This document shows, one piece after another, positions 15,278 to 23,577 of a DNA stretch of 64,000 nt (its first letter is position 1; every line of letters starts with the position of its first letter). The notes under the pieces were generated by a model that worked only from the letters and a program-made list of their open reading frames with translations, was not told the origin of the DNA and did no database searches. Source of the DNA: Reyranella aquatilis. GTDB taxonomy: Bacteria; Pseudomonadota; Alphaproteobacteria; Reyranellales; Reyranellaceae. Made by a program: the position numbers and the translations under genes. The stretch spans positions 123,278-187,277 of the forward strand of contig NZ_JAJISD010000014.1 in the NCBI RefSeq assembly GCF_020880995.1, read 5' to 3'.

Positions 15278-15529
15278 CTACTTGTAGATGTCGCCGCGAG
15301 AACCGATTTCGAGAACCAGGAGCACGTTGCCCTGATCGTCCATGATGACGCGCCAGTCGCCAACGCGGAGCCGGATATACGGCGACCCCGCCAATGCTTT
15401 CACATTATTCGCCTGGCTGCGGGGATCGGCAGCGAACTGCTCGATCTTATCCATGATCCGCGCGGCCAGCTTGGGCTGCAGACGGCTCAGGACCTTCGAT
15501 GCCGACTTGGTGTAGGTGACCGTCACCAC
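15278..15529 (-). CDS. RelE/ParE-superfamily toxin
   Basis: 83 residues: MVTVTYTKSASKVLSRLQPK, IMDKIEQFAADPRSQANNVK, then the beta-sheet core YIRLRVGDWRVIMDDQGNVL and RGDIYK. This is the RelE fold with Arg and Tyr/Lys residues at the usual mRNA-interferase positions (RLRVGDWRVI, GDIYK). It probably cleaves mRNA on the ribosome, or acts as a ParE-like gyrase poison. First gene of the toxin-antitoxin operon. Confidence 0.85.
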   Translation of the reverse strand: MVTVTYTKSASKVLSRLQPKLAARIMDKIEQFAADPRSQANNVKALAGSPYIRLRVGDWRVIMDDQGNVLLVLEIGSRGDIYK

Positions 15530-15537
15530 GGCTCATA

Positions 15538-15552
15538 TTAGCTAATAGCTAA
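15538..15552. promoter_or_regulatory. Toxin-antitoxin operator
   Basis: TTAGCTAATAGCTAA is a palindrome (apart from its centre) 9 bp upstream of the toxin start, in an A/T-rich spot within otherwise GC-rich DNA. It is the likely binding site of the Xre/Phd antitoxin. Confidence 0.6.
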
Positions 15553-15684
15553 CTAAATACAAGCCCTTTCAAGGCCCGGAAAACCCATATCTGGCGTGCT
15601 TTCATGGCTTTCACGCCCCACATTCCGTGGCTTGTTGTTCCTGTTTTGTTCCTATACGAGTCGCCTCCGGCAAGGAGGTGACGG

Positions 15685-15918
15685 ATGGTTGGACTGACGC
15701 TTCATGACGTCGCCACGGGCACGCGGCCCGTCGGCATCGAATGCGAACGCTGCATTCGCCGCGTGGTCGTCACGGCGGCGGCGCTCAGGGCACGGCCGGG
15801 CGACCGGCGCACGCTCGAACAGGCGGGCGTGGTGTGCGGCAAGTGCGGCTCGCGCGCCTTCGCCGTCACGCGCTTCCTGTCGGAGGCACAGGTGCGCTCC
15901 TTCATCCGGGCCCGGTGA
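15685..15918 (+). CDS. Small CxxC zinc-ribbon-like protein
   Basis: 77 residues with an ideal AAGGAGGTGACGG ribosome site. Two Cys pairs, CERC (about residues 20-23) and CGKCG (about 51-55), form a probable zinc ribbon. It starts a three-gene run with 15927 (8 bp later) and 16576 (13 bp after that). Function unknown; likely a nucleic-acid- or protein-binding zinc finger. Confidence 0.7.
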   Translation: MVGLTLHDVATGTRPVGIECERCIRRVVVTAAALRARPGDRRTLEQAGVVCGKCGSRAFAVTRFLSEAQVRSFIRAR

Positions 15919-15926
15919 GGCGCGCC

Positions 15927-16562
15927 ATGACCGACACCCCGGCGCCTCCCCCGTTCGTTCGCCCGCCCGCCCCGAAGCGCGGCCGCATCCCGCGCGACCA
16001 GGATCCGACCGCGCGCGGCTATCTCGTCAACGCCGCAGACATCGAGCGCGTCTATCCGCATGCCACGCAGGTCATCCAGCGCGGCCACTGGCTCACCTAC
16101 GAGCAGGCCGAGGTGAACGTGACGCTGCAGAAGCTGGGCGAGTATCGCCTCAACAACTTCAACGGCATAACCACCATCCGCTTCCTCGAGCCCGAGCCCG
16201 CTTCCCTGTTCGCCGAGCATGCGCTGGCCAACGGGCTGCACCGGCTGCGCGCCAACAGCAACAAGGGCGCCACGCGCGAGGAGGTGGCGATCGAATGGGA
16301 ACGGCGCGAGGCCGAGCGCGAGGAGATCCTCGCCTGGGGCCGCACCACCGGCATGCTGCGCGAGGTCGTGCAGCATTACCGCTTCGAGCGCAGCACCGGC
16401 GCCTGGTCCTACACCGCCCATCTCTCGGCCGGGCGACTGATCGAGAAGACGCATCCGACCGTGGCCGATCCCGTGAACTACGCCGGCGTGATGATCGTGT
16501 GGGCCGAGAAGGAACACCGCGCCTGGTTCTGGAACGGCTGCCGCGGCAACCATCACCTGTGA
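15927..16562 (+). CDS. Hypothetical protein
   Basis: 211 residues starting MTDTPAPPPFVRPPAPKRGR. A disordered Pro/Arg N-terminus (1-28) precedes an alpha+beta body (VYPHATQVIQRGHWLTYEQA, YRLNNFNGITTIRFL, EEVAIEWERREAEREEIL). No signal peptide or membrane segment. It is between two small genes in an apparent operon. No family recognised. Confidence 0.65.
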   Translation: MTDTPAPPPFVRPPAPKRGRIPRDQDPTARGYLVNAADIERVYPHATQVIQRGHWLTYEQAEVNVTLQKLGEYRLNNFNGITTIRFLEPEPASLFAEHALANGLHRLRANSNKGATREEVAIEWERREAEREEILAWGRTTGMLREVVQHYRFERSTGAWSYTAHLSAGRLIEKTHPTVADPVNYAGVMIVWAEKEHRAWFWNGCRGNHHL

Positions 16563-16575
16563 AAGCGAGAGAGCC

Positions 16576-17073
16576 ATGTCCGTCCTTCCCCTGCTGCAGC
16601 CGCTCGCGGTTCCCCGCGACGCACATCGACCCGACGAACATCGACCCGACGAACACAGGCGCGGTGGGCCGCCACGCACGGCGACCGATCCCGACGCCCT
16701 CGATTCCTACGAGATCGAGGCCGACCTGATCCTGCGCGCGGTGGAACTCGCCTCCGAGCAGACCTACGGTTTCGGCGTCGAGGATCTCGAACGGGTCGAG
16801 GCCTACTGGTCGCAGCTCGAGGTCGAGCTGTCGTTCCTCGGCTGCGTCGTCAGCCTCACCGACGGCCGCCGCTTCCACCTGCTCTACATCTGCGGCGAGG
16901 AGCCCGAGGACGAGCCGGGCGATGCGCTGCCCGGCCCCGAGACGGTGCAGGTCACGCAGATGATGACGACCGAGGACCTGCCGCCGCAGGAGGAGCCGCC
17001 GTGGATCCACGACGTCGCCGACATCAACGCCTGGCTTCGCCTGCCGCCGCCGGACGCGCCGCGCGGCGCCTGA
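16576..17073 (+). CDS. Hypothetical acidic protein with N-terminal DEHRP repeats
   Basis: 165 residues. Residues 15-29 repeat D-x-H-R-P three times from a 15-bp tandem repeat (16618-16662). The body is acidic (DALDSYEIEADLILRAVELA, YWSQLEVELSFLGCVVSLTD) and the C-terminus ends DVADINAWLRL. No known domain. Third gene of the 15685-17073 run; an RBS-like AAGCGAGAG precedes the ATG. Confidence 0.65.
   Translation: MSVLPLLQPLAVPRDAHRPDEHRPDEHRRGGPPRTATDPDALDSYEIEADLILRAVELASEQTYGFGVEDLERVEAYWSQLEVELSFLGCVVSLTDGRRFHLLYICGEEPEDEPGDALPGPETVQVTQMMTTEDLPPQEEPPWIHDVADINAWLRLPPPDAPRGA
16618..16662. repeat. 15-bp in-frame tandem repeat (3 units)
   Basis: GACGCACATCGACCC, GACGAACATCGACCC and a diverged third unit, coding DxHRP near the N-terminus of the gene at 16576. 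Confidence 0.75.
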
Positions 17074-17129
17074 GGCGCACCGCGCCGCGGACTTGCGCCG
17101 ATGCCGCGGCTCGCCCACAAGCTTGGCCC

Positions 17130-18050
17130 ATGCCCAAGCATTCGTCGCCCAAGCATTCGTCGCCCAAGCATTCGTCCCGGCAGCGGCCCGCGAACCCGTC
17201 CGCGTCCCGCGAACGTCCCGACGTGATCGCCGCGCAGAAGGTGCTGGCCGAGATCTGGCCGGGCGGCGCGCGCGCGAGCTCGGTGGAACTCCTGAAGGCA
17301 CTGCACGTGCTGACGCGCGACGGCGGGCTCAACCTCGATTCGCGGCGCAAGCTGAAGCAGGTGCTGCACCTGGTGCAGCTGCTGCGGCCCTCGCTCGACG
17401 CGCTGCTGGCCGAGCGGCCGGACGCGATCCTCGCCGATCTCGGGGCCGGCAAATCCTATCTCGGCTTCCTGCTCTACGATCTCGTCGTCGGCCCGGCCGG
17501 CCACGGCTCGCTGGTGGGCGTCGAGGTGCGCGCCGAGCTGGTCGAGCGCGCCGAGGCGCTCGCGAAAGCGTGCGGCTTCGACCGACTGTCGTTCGTGGCG
17601 GGCGGGATCGCCGACACCGCCCTGCCCGGCGGCCGCGCCGACATGGTGACGGCGCTGCATGCCTGCGACACCGCCACCGACGACGCGATCCGCTTCGCGC
17701 TGCGCCACCAGGCCAAGGTGATCGCGCTGATCCCCTGCTGCCAGGCCGAGGTCGCGTCGCTGCTGGAGGGCGCGAAGCCCGCGCCGATCGACCAGCTGTG
17801 GCGCCATCCGATGCACCGCCGCGAGTTCGGCGCGCATGCGACCAACGTGCTGCGCGGCCTGGTGCTGGAGGCGCACGGCTACAAGGTGCGTGTCACCGAG
17901 TTCACCGGCCTCGAACATTCGCTGAAGAACGAGCTGATCCTGGCAACGCGCCACCAGCAGTCCAACCCGCTCGCCCGCCGCAAGCTCGACCAGCTGGTCG
18001 AGCAGCTCGGCGTCCGCCCGCGCCTGCTCGACGTGATGGACGCCGCCTAG
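17130..18050 (+). CDS. SAM-dependent methyltransferase-domain protein
   Basis: 306 residues. Residues 2-16 are three KHSSP-type repeats coded by CCCAAGCATTCGTCG. The catalytic region has the SAM-binding motif I ILADLGAGKSYLGFLLYDLV (about residues 100-120) and an acidic motif II GSLVGVEVRAELVERAEALA. HACDTATDDAI and IALIPCCQAEV further on are typical of the methyltransferase-25/METTL25-like family (domain 31). The substrate is probably RNA or a protein; unknown. No signal peptide. Confidence 0.8.
   Translation: MPKHSSPKHSSPKHSSRQRPANPSASRERPDVIAAQKVLAEIWPGGARASSVELLKALHVLTRDGGLNLDSRRKLKQVLHLVQLLRPSLDALLAERPDAILADLGAGKSYLGFLLYDLVVGPAGHGSLVGVEVRAELVERAEALAKACGFDRLSFVAGGIADTALPGGRADMVTALHACDTATDDAIRFALRHQAKVIALIPCCQAEVASLLEGAKPAPIDQLWRHPMHRREFGAHATNVLRGLVLEAHGYKVRVTEFTGLEHSLKNELILATRHQQSNPLARRKLDQLVEQLGVRPRLLDVMDAA
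17133..17177. repeat. 15-bp in-frame tandem repeat (3 units)
   Basis: CCCAAGCATTCGTCG repeated three times (the last changed at its end), beginning at codon 2 of the methyltransferase gene. Confidence 0.85.
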
Positions 18051-18055
18051 CTCTT

Positions 18056-18085
18056 CCACCTCCCCCGTCAAACGGGGGAGGACCA
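18056..18085. repeat. CTCCCCC inverted repeat (possible bidirectional terminator)
   Basis: CACCTCCCCCGTCAAACGGGGGAGGA is a compact stem-loop between convergent genes. It belongs to the same GC-stem family as the copies at 19424, 19488, 24963 and 25836. Confidence 0.6.
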
Positions 18086-18095
18086 TGAAAGCGTT

Positions 18096-18431
18096 CTACT
18101 TCGAGGGCGCGACGGCGAAGTCCTCGAGCTTCTTGCGGCCGCCCTTCAGCGCGGCGACCAGCCAGCGCGGACGGTTGCCGCGGCCGGCCCAGACTTCGTC
18201 GGCGTTCTCCGGATTGCGATACTTCGGCTCGATCTTGCGGCCCTTGCCGGTGCCGGCGCGCGGACCGCGCTTGCCGCGGGACGGCGCACCGCCCAGGCCG
18301 ATCGCATCGAGACGCTCGAGCGACGCGGTGAGCCGCTTGCGCTCCTTCTCGACGCGCGCCGCGATGGCCGCCTCGACCTTCGCCTTGAGGGCCAGCAGCT
18401 CGTCGAAGTCCATCGAGTCCAGTCGCTTCAT
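18096..18431 (-). CDS. H-NS-family nucleoid protein
   Basis: 111 residues. The N-terminal helical oligomerisation part is LDSMDFDELLALKAKVEAAI, then a basic Arg/Lys/Gly linker. The C-terminal H-NS/HvrA DNA-binding motif is YRNPENADEVWAGRGNRPRW (about 77-96), then LVAALKGGRKKLEDF. It binds AT-rich DNA and silences foreign genes, relevant to the AT-richer islands nearby. The start at 18431 fits the family better than the longer reading from 18470. Confidence 0.9.
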   Translation of the reverse strand: MKRLDSMDFDELLALKAKVEAAIAARVEKERKRLTASLERLDAIGLGGAPSRGKRGPRAGTGKGRKIEPKYRNPENADEVWAGRGNRPRWLVAALKGGRKKLEDFAVAPSK

Positions 18432-18595
18432 TTCAATACACCGGTTTGTTGGAGGGAAAGCCCCGCGCAATTTCGTCTAGTGAGGAAACACGGCGCGTGC
18501 AAGCCTATCCATACCGCTTTACGACAGAGGGTATGCAGAAAGCCTATCGCAAAGGCTTTCGAAAAGCCTCTGCGATGCAAGCCGACGAAGCTTGC

Positions 18596-19384
18596 CTAAG
18601 CCTTTCCCGCGGCCGCGATCATCTCGCGGCGAGCCTTCGCGCCGTCCATGACGAAGGAGACGTCGGCGCCGCCCAGCAGGAACTGGACGCCGTGCTTCAG
18701 GAACTTCTCGATCAGCTCCTTCGAATAGACGCCGCCCATGCCGAAGAACTTGCCGCTGGCCTTGCAGGCCGCACCGACGGTCGCATAGGCCGCCGCGATG
18801 TCGGCGTGACCCTGATTGCCGGGAATGCCGAAGTCGGCGGTGAGGTCGGAGGTGCCGATCATCAGCGCGTCGACGCCCGGGACAGCGGCAATGGCGGCGG
18901 CGTTGGCGACGGCGGTGCGCGTCTCGATCATCACGATGGTCAGCGTCTCGGCGTTGAGCTGGGCCAGCGACTGCGGATCGCCGCTGCGCTGGAACTCGGC
19001 CTGGGCGAGCGGGCTGGTGAGCGAGCGCGTGCCCATCGGCGGATACTTGGTGGCGGCGGCGGCGAGCGTCGCCTGCTCGACCGTGTCGACATGCGGGAAG
19101 ACGATGCCCTGGGCGCCGGCATCGAGCAGGCGCGCGGCCTGGTAGAACTGGTCCATGCCGACGCGGGCGATCGGCGTCACGCCGGTGGCGAGCGCGGTGA
19201 TCGACATCTGCCCCGCGAGGTCCTCGCTCAGCGTCGAATGCTCGAGATCGAGGAACATCCATTCGAAGCCCGCGAACTTCGCGATCTCGGCGGCATCGAC
19301 GCTGCGCCAGCGGTTGACGTTGAAACTGGCGACCGTGCGGCCGCTCTGCATCGCGGCCTTCATGACGTTCTGGCGGATGGCCAT
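18596..19384 (-). CDS. HpcH/HpaI-family aldolase
   Basis: 262 residues. Class II pyruvate aldolase fold: WMFLDLEHSTLSED (metal/acid region), ARLLDAGAQGIVFPHVDT (phosphate/backbone), ETLTIVMIETRTAVANAAAI (metal-binding Glu), and VPGVDALMIGTSDLTADFG (metal-binding Asp). It cleaves or forms 2-keto-3-deoxy acids with a divalent metal. The downstream-strand neighbour is a 2-hydroxyacid dehydrogenase, so a sugar-acid or hydroxyacid degradation unit is likely. Confidence 0.88.
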   Translation of the reverse strand: MAIRQNVMKAAMQSGRTVASFNVNRWRSVDAAEIAKFAGFEWMFLDLEHSTLSEDLAGQMSITALATGVTPIARVGMDQFYQAARLLDAGAQGIVFPHVDTVEQATLAAAATKYPPMGTRSLTSPLAQAEFQRSGDPQSLAQLNAETLTIVMIETRTAVANAAAIAAVPGVDALMIGTSDLTADFGIPGNQGHADIAAAYATVGAACKASGKFFGMGGVYSKELIEKFLKHGVQFLLGGADVSFVMDGAKARREMIAAAGKA

Positions 19385-19423
19385 CTGGCAGTTCCTCTCT
19401 GTCCCTTTAAGTCTGCTTTCATA

Positions 19424-19462
19424 CTCCTCTCCCCCACTCGGGGGAGAGGCTGGGTGAGGGGG
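19424..19462. repeat. CTCTCCCC intergenic repeat, copy
   Basis: CTCTCCCCCACTCGGGGGAG stem followed by AGGCTGGGTGAGGGGG. First of two copies in the gap between the aldolase and the dehydrogenase. Confidence 0.65.
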
Positions 19463-19487
19463 TTACGCACGCACGCCCTCGACTCCC

Positions 19488-19532
19488 CCCCCTCACCTAA
19501 CCTCTCCCCCTGACGGGGGAGAGGAACATGAT
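19488..19532. repeat. CTCTCCCC intergenic repeat, inverted copy
   Basis: CCCTCACCTAACCTCTCCCC then CTGACGGGGGAGAGG. It reads in the opposite direction to the copy at 19424, so the pair could fold as a large hairpin. Confidence 0.65.
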
Positions 19533-19541
19533 GACTGATCC

Positions 19542-20507
19542 TCACCCCACGACGCAGCGCGCCGGCGGCGCCTGGCCGTCGAGGATACAGAAGATGTTCT
19601 CGACCGCCTGCACCGCGACCCTCTCCATCGACTGGCGCGTCGAGCCGCCGATATGCGGCGTGAAGATCACGTTCTTCTGCTTCCACAGCGGATGGTCGGC
19701 GGCGGGCGGCTCGACCACGAAGGTGTCGAGCGCCGCACCGGCGAGATGGCCGCTCTCCAGCGCCGCCACCAGCGCCACGTCGTCGACCAGCGGCCCGCGC
19801 CCGGCATTCACCAGGAACGAGCCCTTCGGCATGCGCGCCAGCGCCGCCGCATCGATCATGCGGTCGGTCTCCTGGGTCAGCGGGCAATGCAGGGTCACGA
19901 TGTCGGCCCAGGCCAGAAGCTCGTCGAAGGCGTGGAAACGCCCGACACCCTCGGGGACCGCCTCGGGCGCGAGATACGGATCGTAGATGCGGAGATCGAG
20001 CCCGAACGGCCGGCAGAGCGCCACCAGCGAGGAGCCGACGGCGCCGCAGCCGACGATGCCGAGCTTAGAGCCCGAGAGCTCGCGACCCGCGAAGGCCGAC
20101 TGCGCCCACCTGCCCTCGCGCAGCGCCACGTCGAGCGGCCGCACATAGCGCAGCAGCGAGATCGTCATGGCGAGCGCCAGCTCGGCCACCGAGCGGGCAT
20201 TGGCGCCGTGCGCGCGCAGCACCGCGATGCCGCGCGCTTTGGCGGCCGCCACGTCGATATTGTCGTAGCCGACACCGTGCTTGGAGACGACGCACAGGTC
20301 GGGCGCCGCGTCATAGACGGCGGGCGTGATCTTCGTGGAGCGCACCAGGATCCCGTGCGTCGGCGCCTCGGAGACGGCGGCGATCATCTCGGCCTCCGAC
20401 GCGTGCGTGCCCAGCTGCCGCACATCGGCCCCGCGCGCCTCCAGCAACGCCATCGCCGCCGGCGCCAGCACGTCCGAATTCACGATGATCCGCGGCCCGT
20501 TCTTCAT
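19542..20507 (-). CDS. D-isomer-specific 2-hydroxyacid dehydrogenase
   Basis: 321 residues. NAD-binding GIVGCGAVGSSL (Rossmann Gly-rich loop). The catalytic Arg lies in FLVNAGRGPLVDD, the Glu in FVVEPPAADHPLW and the His in TPHIGGST. It oxidises D-2-hydroxyacids or reduces 2-oxoacids with NAD(H). Together with the HpcH-type aldolase 157 bp downstream it fits sugar-acid catabolism. Substrate unknown; phosphoglycerate or hydroxypyruvate dehydrogenase subfamilies are alternatives. Confidence 0.9.
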   Translation of the reverse strand: MKNGPRIIVNSDVLAPAAMALLEARGADVRQLGTHASEAEMIAAVSEAPTHGILVRSTKITPAVYDAAPDLCVVSKHGVGYDNIDVAAAKARGIAVLRAHGANARSVAELALAMTISLLRYVRPLDVALREGRWAQSAFAGRELSGSKLGIVGCGAVGSSLVALCRPFGLDLRIYDPYLAPEAVPEGVGRFHAFDELLAWADIVTLHCPLTQETDRMIDAAALARMPKGSFLVNAGRGPLVDDVALVAALESGHLAGAALDTFVVEPPAADHPLWKQKNVIFTPHIGGSTRQSMERVAVQAVENIFCILDGQAPPARCVVG

Positions 20508-20621
20508 TGGCGCTCCTTCTCCCGACGCGATGTGAGGGTGGTGTTTAGCGGGATCGAGGCGGTGGGGCGAGTGGGTGGGTTGTGGGAGTCAGCGCGGAGC
20601 GGAAGAAAAATGGCACGTCCG

Positions 20622-20939
20622 CTAGCGTGATCTGCCTCTAACTTTCTCATAGATACAAGCGTTTATGGAGAAATCTTCCGTCGACCCGTCTGTACGATTG
20701 ACCCAGAAGCACTTTGTTCCAAAGTCGGCGCCTCGGACGCTGAAATTCTTGATTCCAACTCCTATCTTGGCGCTCGCTTCTGGATGACGACGAAGCGCCG
20801 CTTCCAAGACGACTGCGTCATCCGAGCTGACACCATCGCCAACGTCATACCTTCCAAGCATCTCTCTTAGATGCTTAGCTGCATCCCCCTTCTTGCTAAA
20901 ACTAAGTGGACCAAGATCCACAGGATGGCCTCGCCGCAT
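20622..20939 (-). CDS. DUF3223-family protein, third gene of the Hachiman operon
   Basis: 105 residues with AAGGGGGTAGT before the ATG. DUF3223 landmarks are LREMLGRYDVGDGVSSDDAV, AALRRHPEASAKIGVGIKNF and the C-terminal FWVNRTDGSTEDFSINACI. The domain is named for plant DCL (plastid rRNA maturation) and also occurs near bacterial RNA polymerase and mobile genes. It starts 37 bp after hamB on the same strand with the same AT-richer composition, so it is probably co-transcribed. A role in defence, for example nucleic-acid recognition, is inference. Confidence 0.75.
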   Translation of the reverse strand: MRRGHPVDLGPLSFSKKGDAAKHLREMLGRYDVGDGVSSDDAVVLEAALRRHPEASAKIGVGIKNFSVRGADFGTKCFWVNRTDGSTEDFSINACIYEKVRGRSR

Positions 20940-20976
20940 ACTACCCCCTTATCTAGTTATATTTTTCAACATCAAC

Positions 20977-23577
20977 TCAGCCTGCATCGTCGACTACAAG
21001 TTTTTCGCGAATTTCACGAAGAATAATTGCTGGAATATCCATTCCTTCAAAATTCGCTTCACGCTCGCTAATCCATACCAAGCAATCTTCTTTGCTTAGA
21101 TCGTCGCGGGCAATTAGCTCATAAAGAGCAACAGCACTGAATCGCGAGAGGCCCAATTCCATGAGTGAAAGGAGCGTTTGCGACGAGATACCAAATTCGA
21201 GCTGCATACCAATATCGAGTTCATCACTGATTAAATCTTCACGACCAATCTCACGCAAGTGAAGCTTAAGAACATCAACGTAAGCAGACAGATATTTAGG
21301 CGCACTAAAGCGCGCAACTTGCTCCACCAATTCCATTGTTTCTCGAATCAAAGCCGGCAATCTATATGGCCTCTTCGTTTGCACGTGGTAATCAATATTT
21401 TTTCTGATTATTGCCGCCAGAGAAAGTCCCTTGAGCCATTGGACGACTATTAGTGCGAAGAGCCTGGCGCGCTTCTCCGGAACAAAAGCAGGATACAAAT
21501 ATTGATTGATCCTCTTCATAATTGTCACAAATCTATCAAGACTGTCTAAACTATCGACCGTAGCCGGCATTAGATTTTGCACATCGCCTCTGTATGCACG
21601 AAAGCCATCAAGCAATCTTTGAAGGCCCAAGGCACTTACTCCTGGGTGCCGATCCACCAAGTCCATTCCAATGCCGATTTGACTCGCCAGCAACGCCAGC
21701 GTCTCGTCTAACTTCGCAATAGCGCTAGGGGCATGGCGCTTCGCTAAGTTAGCGTTGACGAGCGAGCCCAGCCGAAGTCGAGTCGCTAGAAGATATGATC
21801 CAACTTGCTCAAACTTGTCGGCATCCTTCAATTCCGAAACGTCTTTCGTTGCACGGTTAGCAAGGTAATTCGTCAGTGCCTCGTCATTGAGTTCAAGTAC
21901 TGCATCGCTTTCCCGCTTAATCAAATAACGAGTACGACGCGGTATTCCATCAGGCCAAGCTTCGGAATCTCCAGGGTCTATGCAAATTATATTGCCTTGG
22001 AATTCACTTCCCCATCGTCCAGCCCTGCCCGCCAGATTCCAGAAATCATGAGGTTTCATTGGACGACCAGTACCCTTGCGTGGCCCCCTCATAACAATAT
22101 TGCGGCAAGATAGATTAACGCCTTCAATAAGGGTTGACGTACAAATTAGGAAACGAATCTTCCCAGCGCGGAACAGTCGCTCGATCTCCGACCGAAGCAA
22201 CGAAGGCATATTGCCGTAGTGAAATGCGACACCTTTCTTTACTAAGGGTACAAGCGCGAATTTCGGATGGACCCCTTTTTGGGCGAGGTCTGCCAGTTCT
22301 AGTAGTTCCTGATCTACGATTTTGATTTCAGGCAGCAGTTGGCTAACGAGACTTGCCACCTTCTCGGCGGCAGCGGCGCCATTCGCATAGACAAGCGTGC
22401 CGCCTCTCTCCCCTACAGCCGCAGCAATAAAGGCTAGCTGCTTTGGATGACCGCTTGGTGAACTGGCGAGTCGCAGCACACCAATAGGCAGACTCGCTTT
22501 CTCGTCCCGCAAGACGGACAACTTCCACAACTTCGCCATGCGCGGAACTTGTTCCGCCACGATAAGATTCTGGAGTACGGTTGGCGCGTCGCTTTGAATC
22601 GCTAGTGAGGTTGCGCCAACAGGCGCATCAGCCAGCAGAACTTCGGGATTCTGTGTCGCAGGACTAACAAAAACGGTTTTGAGTTTCCCGTTGGAGCGGC
22701 TGATACGTTCGACTGCGTCTTGCATGATGACACCGCGCTGATTATCACCAATCTTGTGCGCCTCATCGACGATCAGCAGATCGACAGCAATGCCATCACC
22801 TATCGAGTTAGCGAACAGATGCAATCTCTCTTGAGTATAAACGACGACTAGACGTGCGCCACCTGACACTGCCGCATCGTATTTGGTACGCACTGGCAGA
22901 GACGATACCTCGATGCCACTGTTCTTCCCCAGCAATGAAATGAGATTTGCCTCGACCTCGGAGACTAATGCACGCGTAGGCGCGAGATAGACTACGACAC
23001 GGACATTGCTGGTGAGTATCTGATCCACGAGCCAACGGGATATGAGGAAAGTCTTGCCAGACGCCGTCGGTGCAGACGCCGAGAGCCAGCTTTGATTCCC
23101 AGCTTCAGTCCAGAACTTATTCTGAAACTTATTGGCAGGAAGCCATCGTCCATTAGATTGAATTAGGATTGATTGCTCTAGCTGCCTTCGTTGAGTTTCA
23201 AGCCGTAGCGATACTCCAAGACGACCTTCGAAGCCTGGCGCCAACAGATCACGCTTAATGGCTAGTTCAATTGCCTGAAAATTTGACAACTTGCCAAGAA
23301 GGACTGCACCAGCGTCCTTCACTGACTGGCTAGCGGCGATTGATATAGCGCCTGTGGCAATTCTCAAAGCGGCCTCTTGATGATCTCGCCGCTCTGAACG
23401 CGCCAAAAGACTTCCAGCAAATAGTAATCTTGGCCAATCAATTGACCTAGACGGCGCTTCTTCTGGTTCATCGAGTAAATTATCTAACTCAGCTCTAATT
23501 GAGCGATGAGCTACAATGTCGAGGTCACTATCGATACCTTCCGCTATCAACCAATCTTGAAGCTCGCTAAGACTCAT
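20977..23577 (-). CDS. hamB: HamB: Hachiman defence DEAD/DEAH helicase
   Basis: 866 residues. Superfamily 2 helicase motifs: APTASGKT (Walker A, about 169-176), YLAPTRALVSE (Ia), LLIVDEAHKIGD (DEAH, 271-274), FVSPATQNPE (III), CTSTLIEGVNLSC (V) and NLAGRAGRWG (VI). Long helical flanks before residue 160 and after 580. The preceding hamA gene overlaps it by 11 bp. In characterised Hachiman systems HamB translocates on DNA, holds HamA inactive, and releases it when phage infection or DNA damage is sensed. Confidence 0.9.
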   Translation of the reverse strand: MSLSELQDWLIAEGIDSDLDIVAHRSIRAELDNLLDEPEEAPSRSIDWPRLLFAGSLLARSERRDHQEAALRIATGAISIAASQSVKDAGAVLLGKLSNFQAIELAIKRDLLAPGFEGRLGVSLRLETQRRQLEQSILIQSNGRWLPANKFQNKFWTEAGNQSWLSASAPTASGKTFLISRWLVDQILTSNVRVVVYLAPTRALVSEVEANLISLLGKNSGIEVSSLPVRTKYDAAVSGGARLVVVYTQERLHLFANSIGDGIAVDLLIVDEAHKIGDNQRGVIMQDAVERISRSNGKLKTVFVSPATQNPEVLLADAPVGATSLAIQSDAPTVLQNLIVAEQVPRMAKLWKLSVLRDEKASLPIGVLRLASSPSGHPKQLAFIAAAVGERGGTLVYANGAAAAEKVASLVSQLLPEIKIVDQELLELADLAQKGVHPKFALVPLVKKGVAFHYGNMPSLLRSEIERLFRAGKIRFLICTSTLIEGVNLSCRNIVMRGPRKGTGRPMKPHDFWNLAGRAGRWGSEFQGNIICIDPGDSEAWPDGIPRRTRYLIKRESDAVLELNDEALTNYLANRATKDVSELKDADKFEQVGSYLLATRLRLGSLVNANLAKRHAPSAIAKLDETLALLASQIGIGMDLVDRHPGVSALGLQRLLDGFRAYRGDVQNLMPATVDSLDSLDRFVTIMKRINQYLYPAFVPEKRARLFALIVVQWLKGLSLAAIIRKNIDYHVQTKRPYRLPALIRETMELVEQVARFSAPKYLSAYVDVLKLHLREIGREDLISDELDIGMQLEFGISSQTLLSLMELGLSRFSAVALYELIARDDLSKEDCLVWISEREANFEGMDIPAIILREIREKLVVDDAG

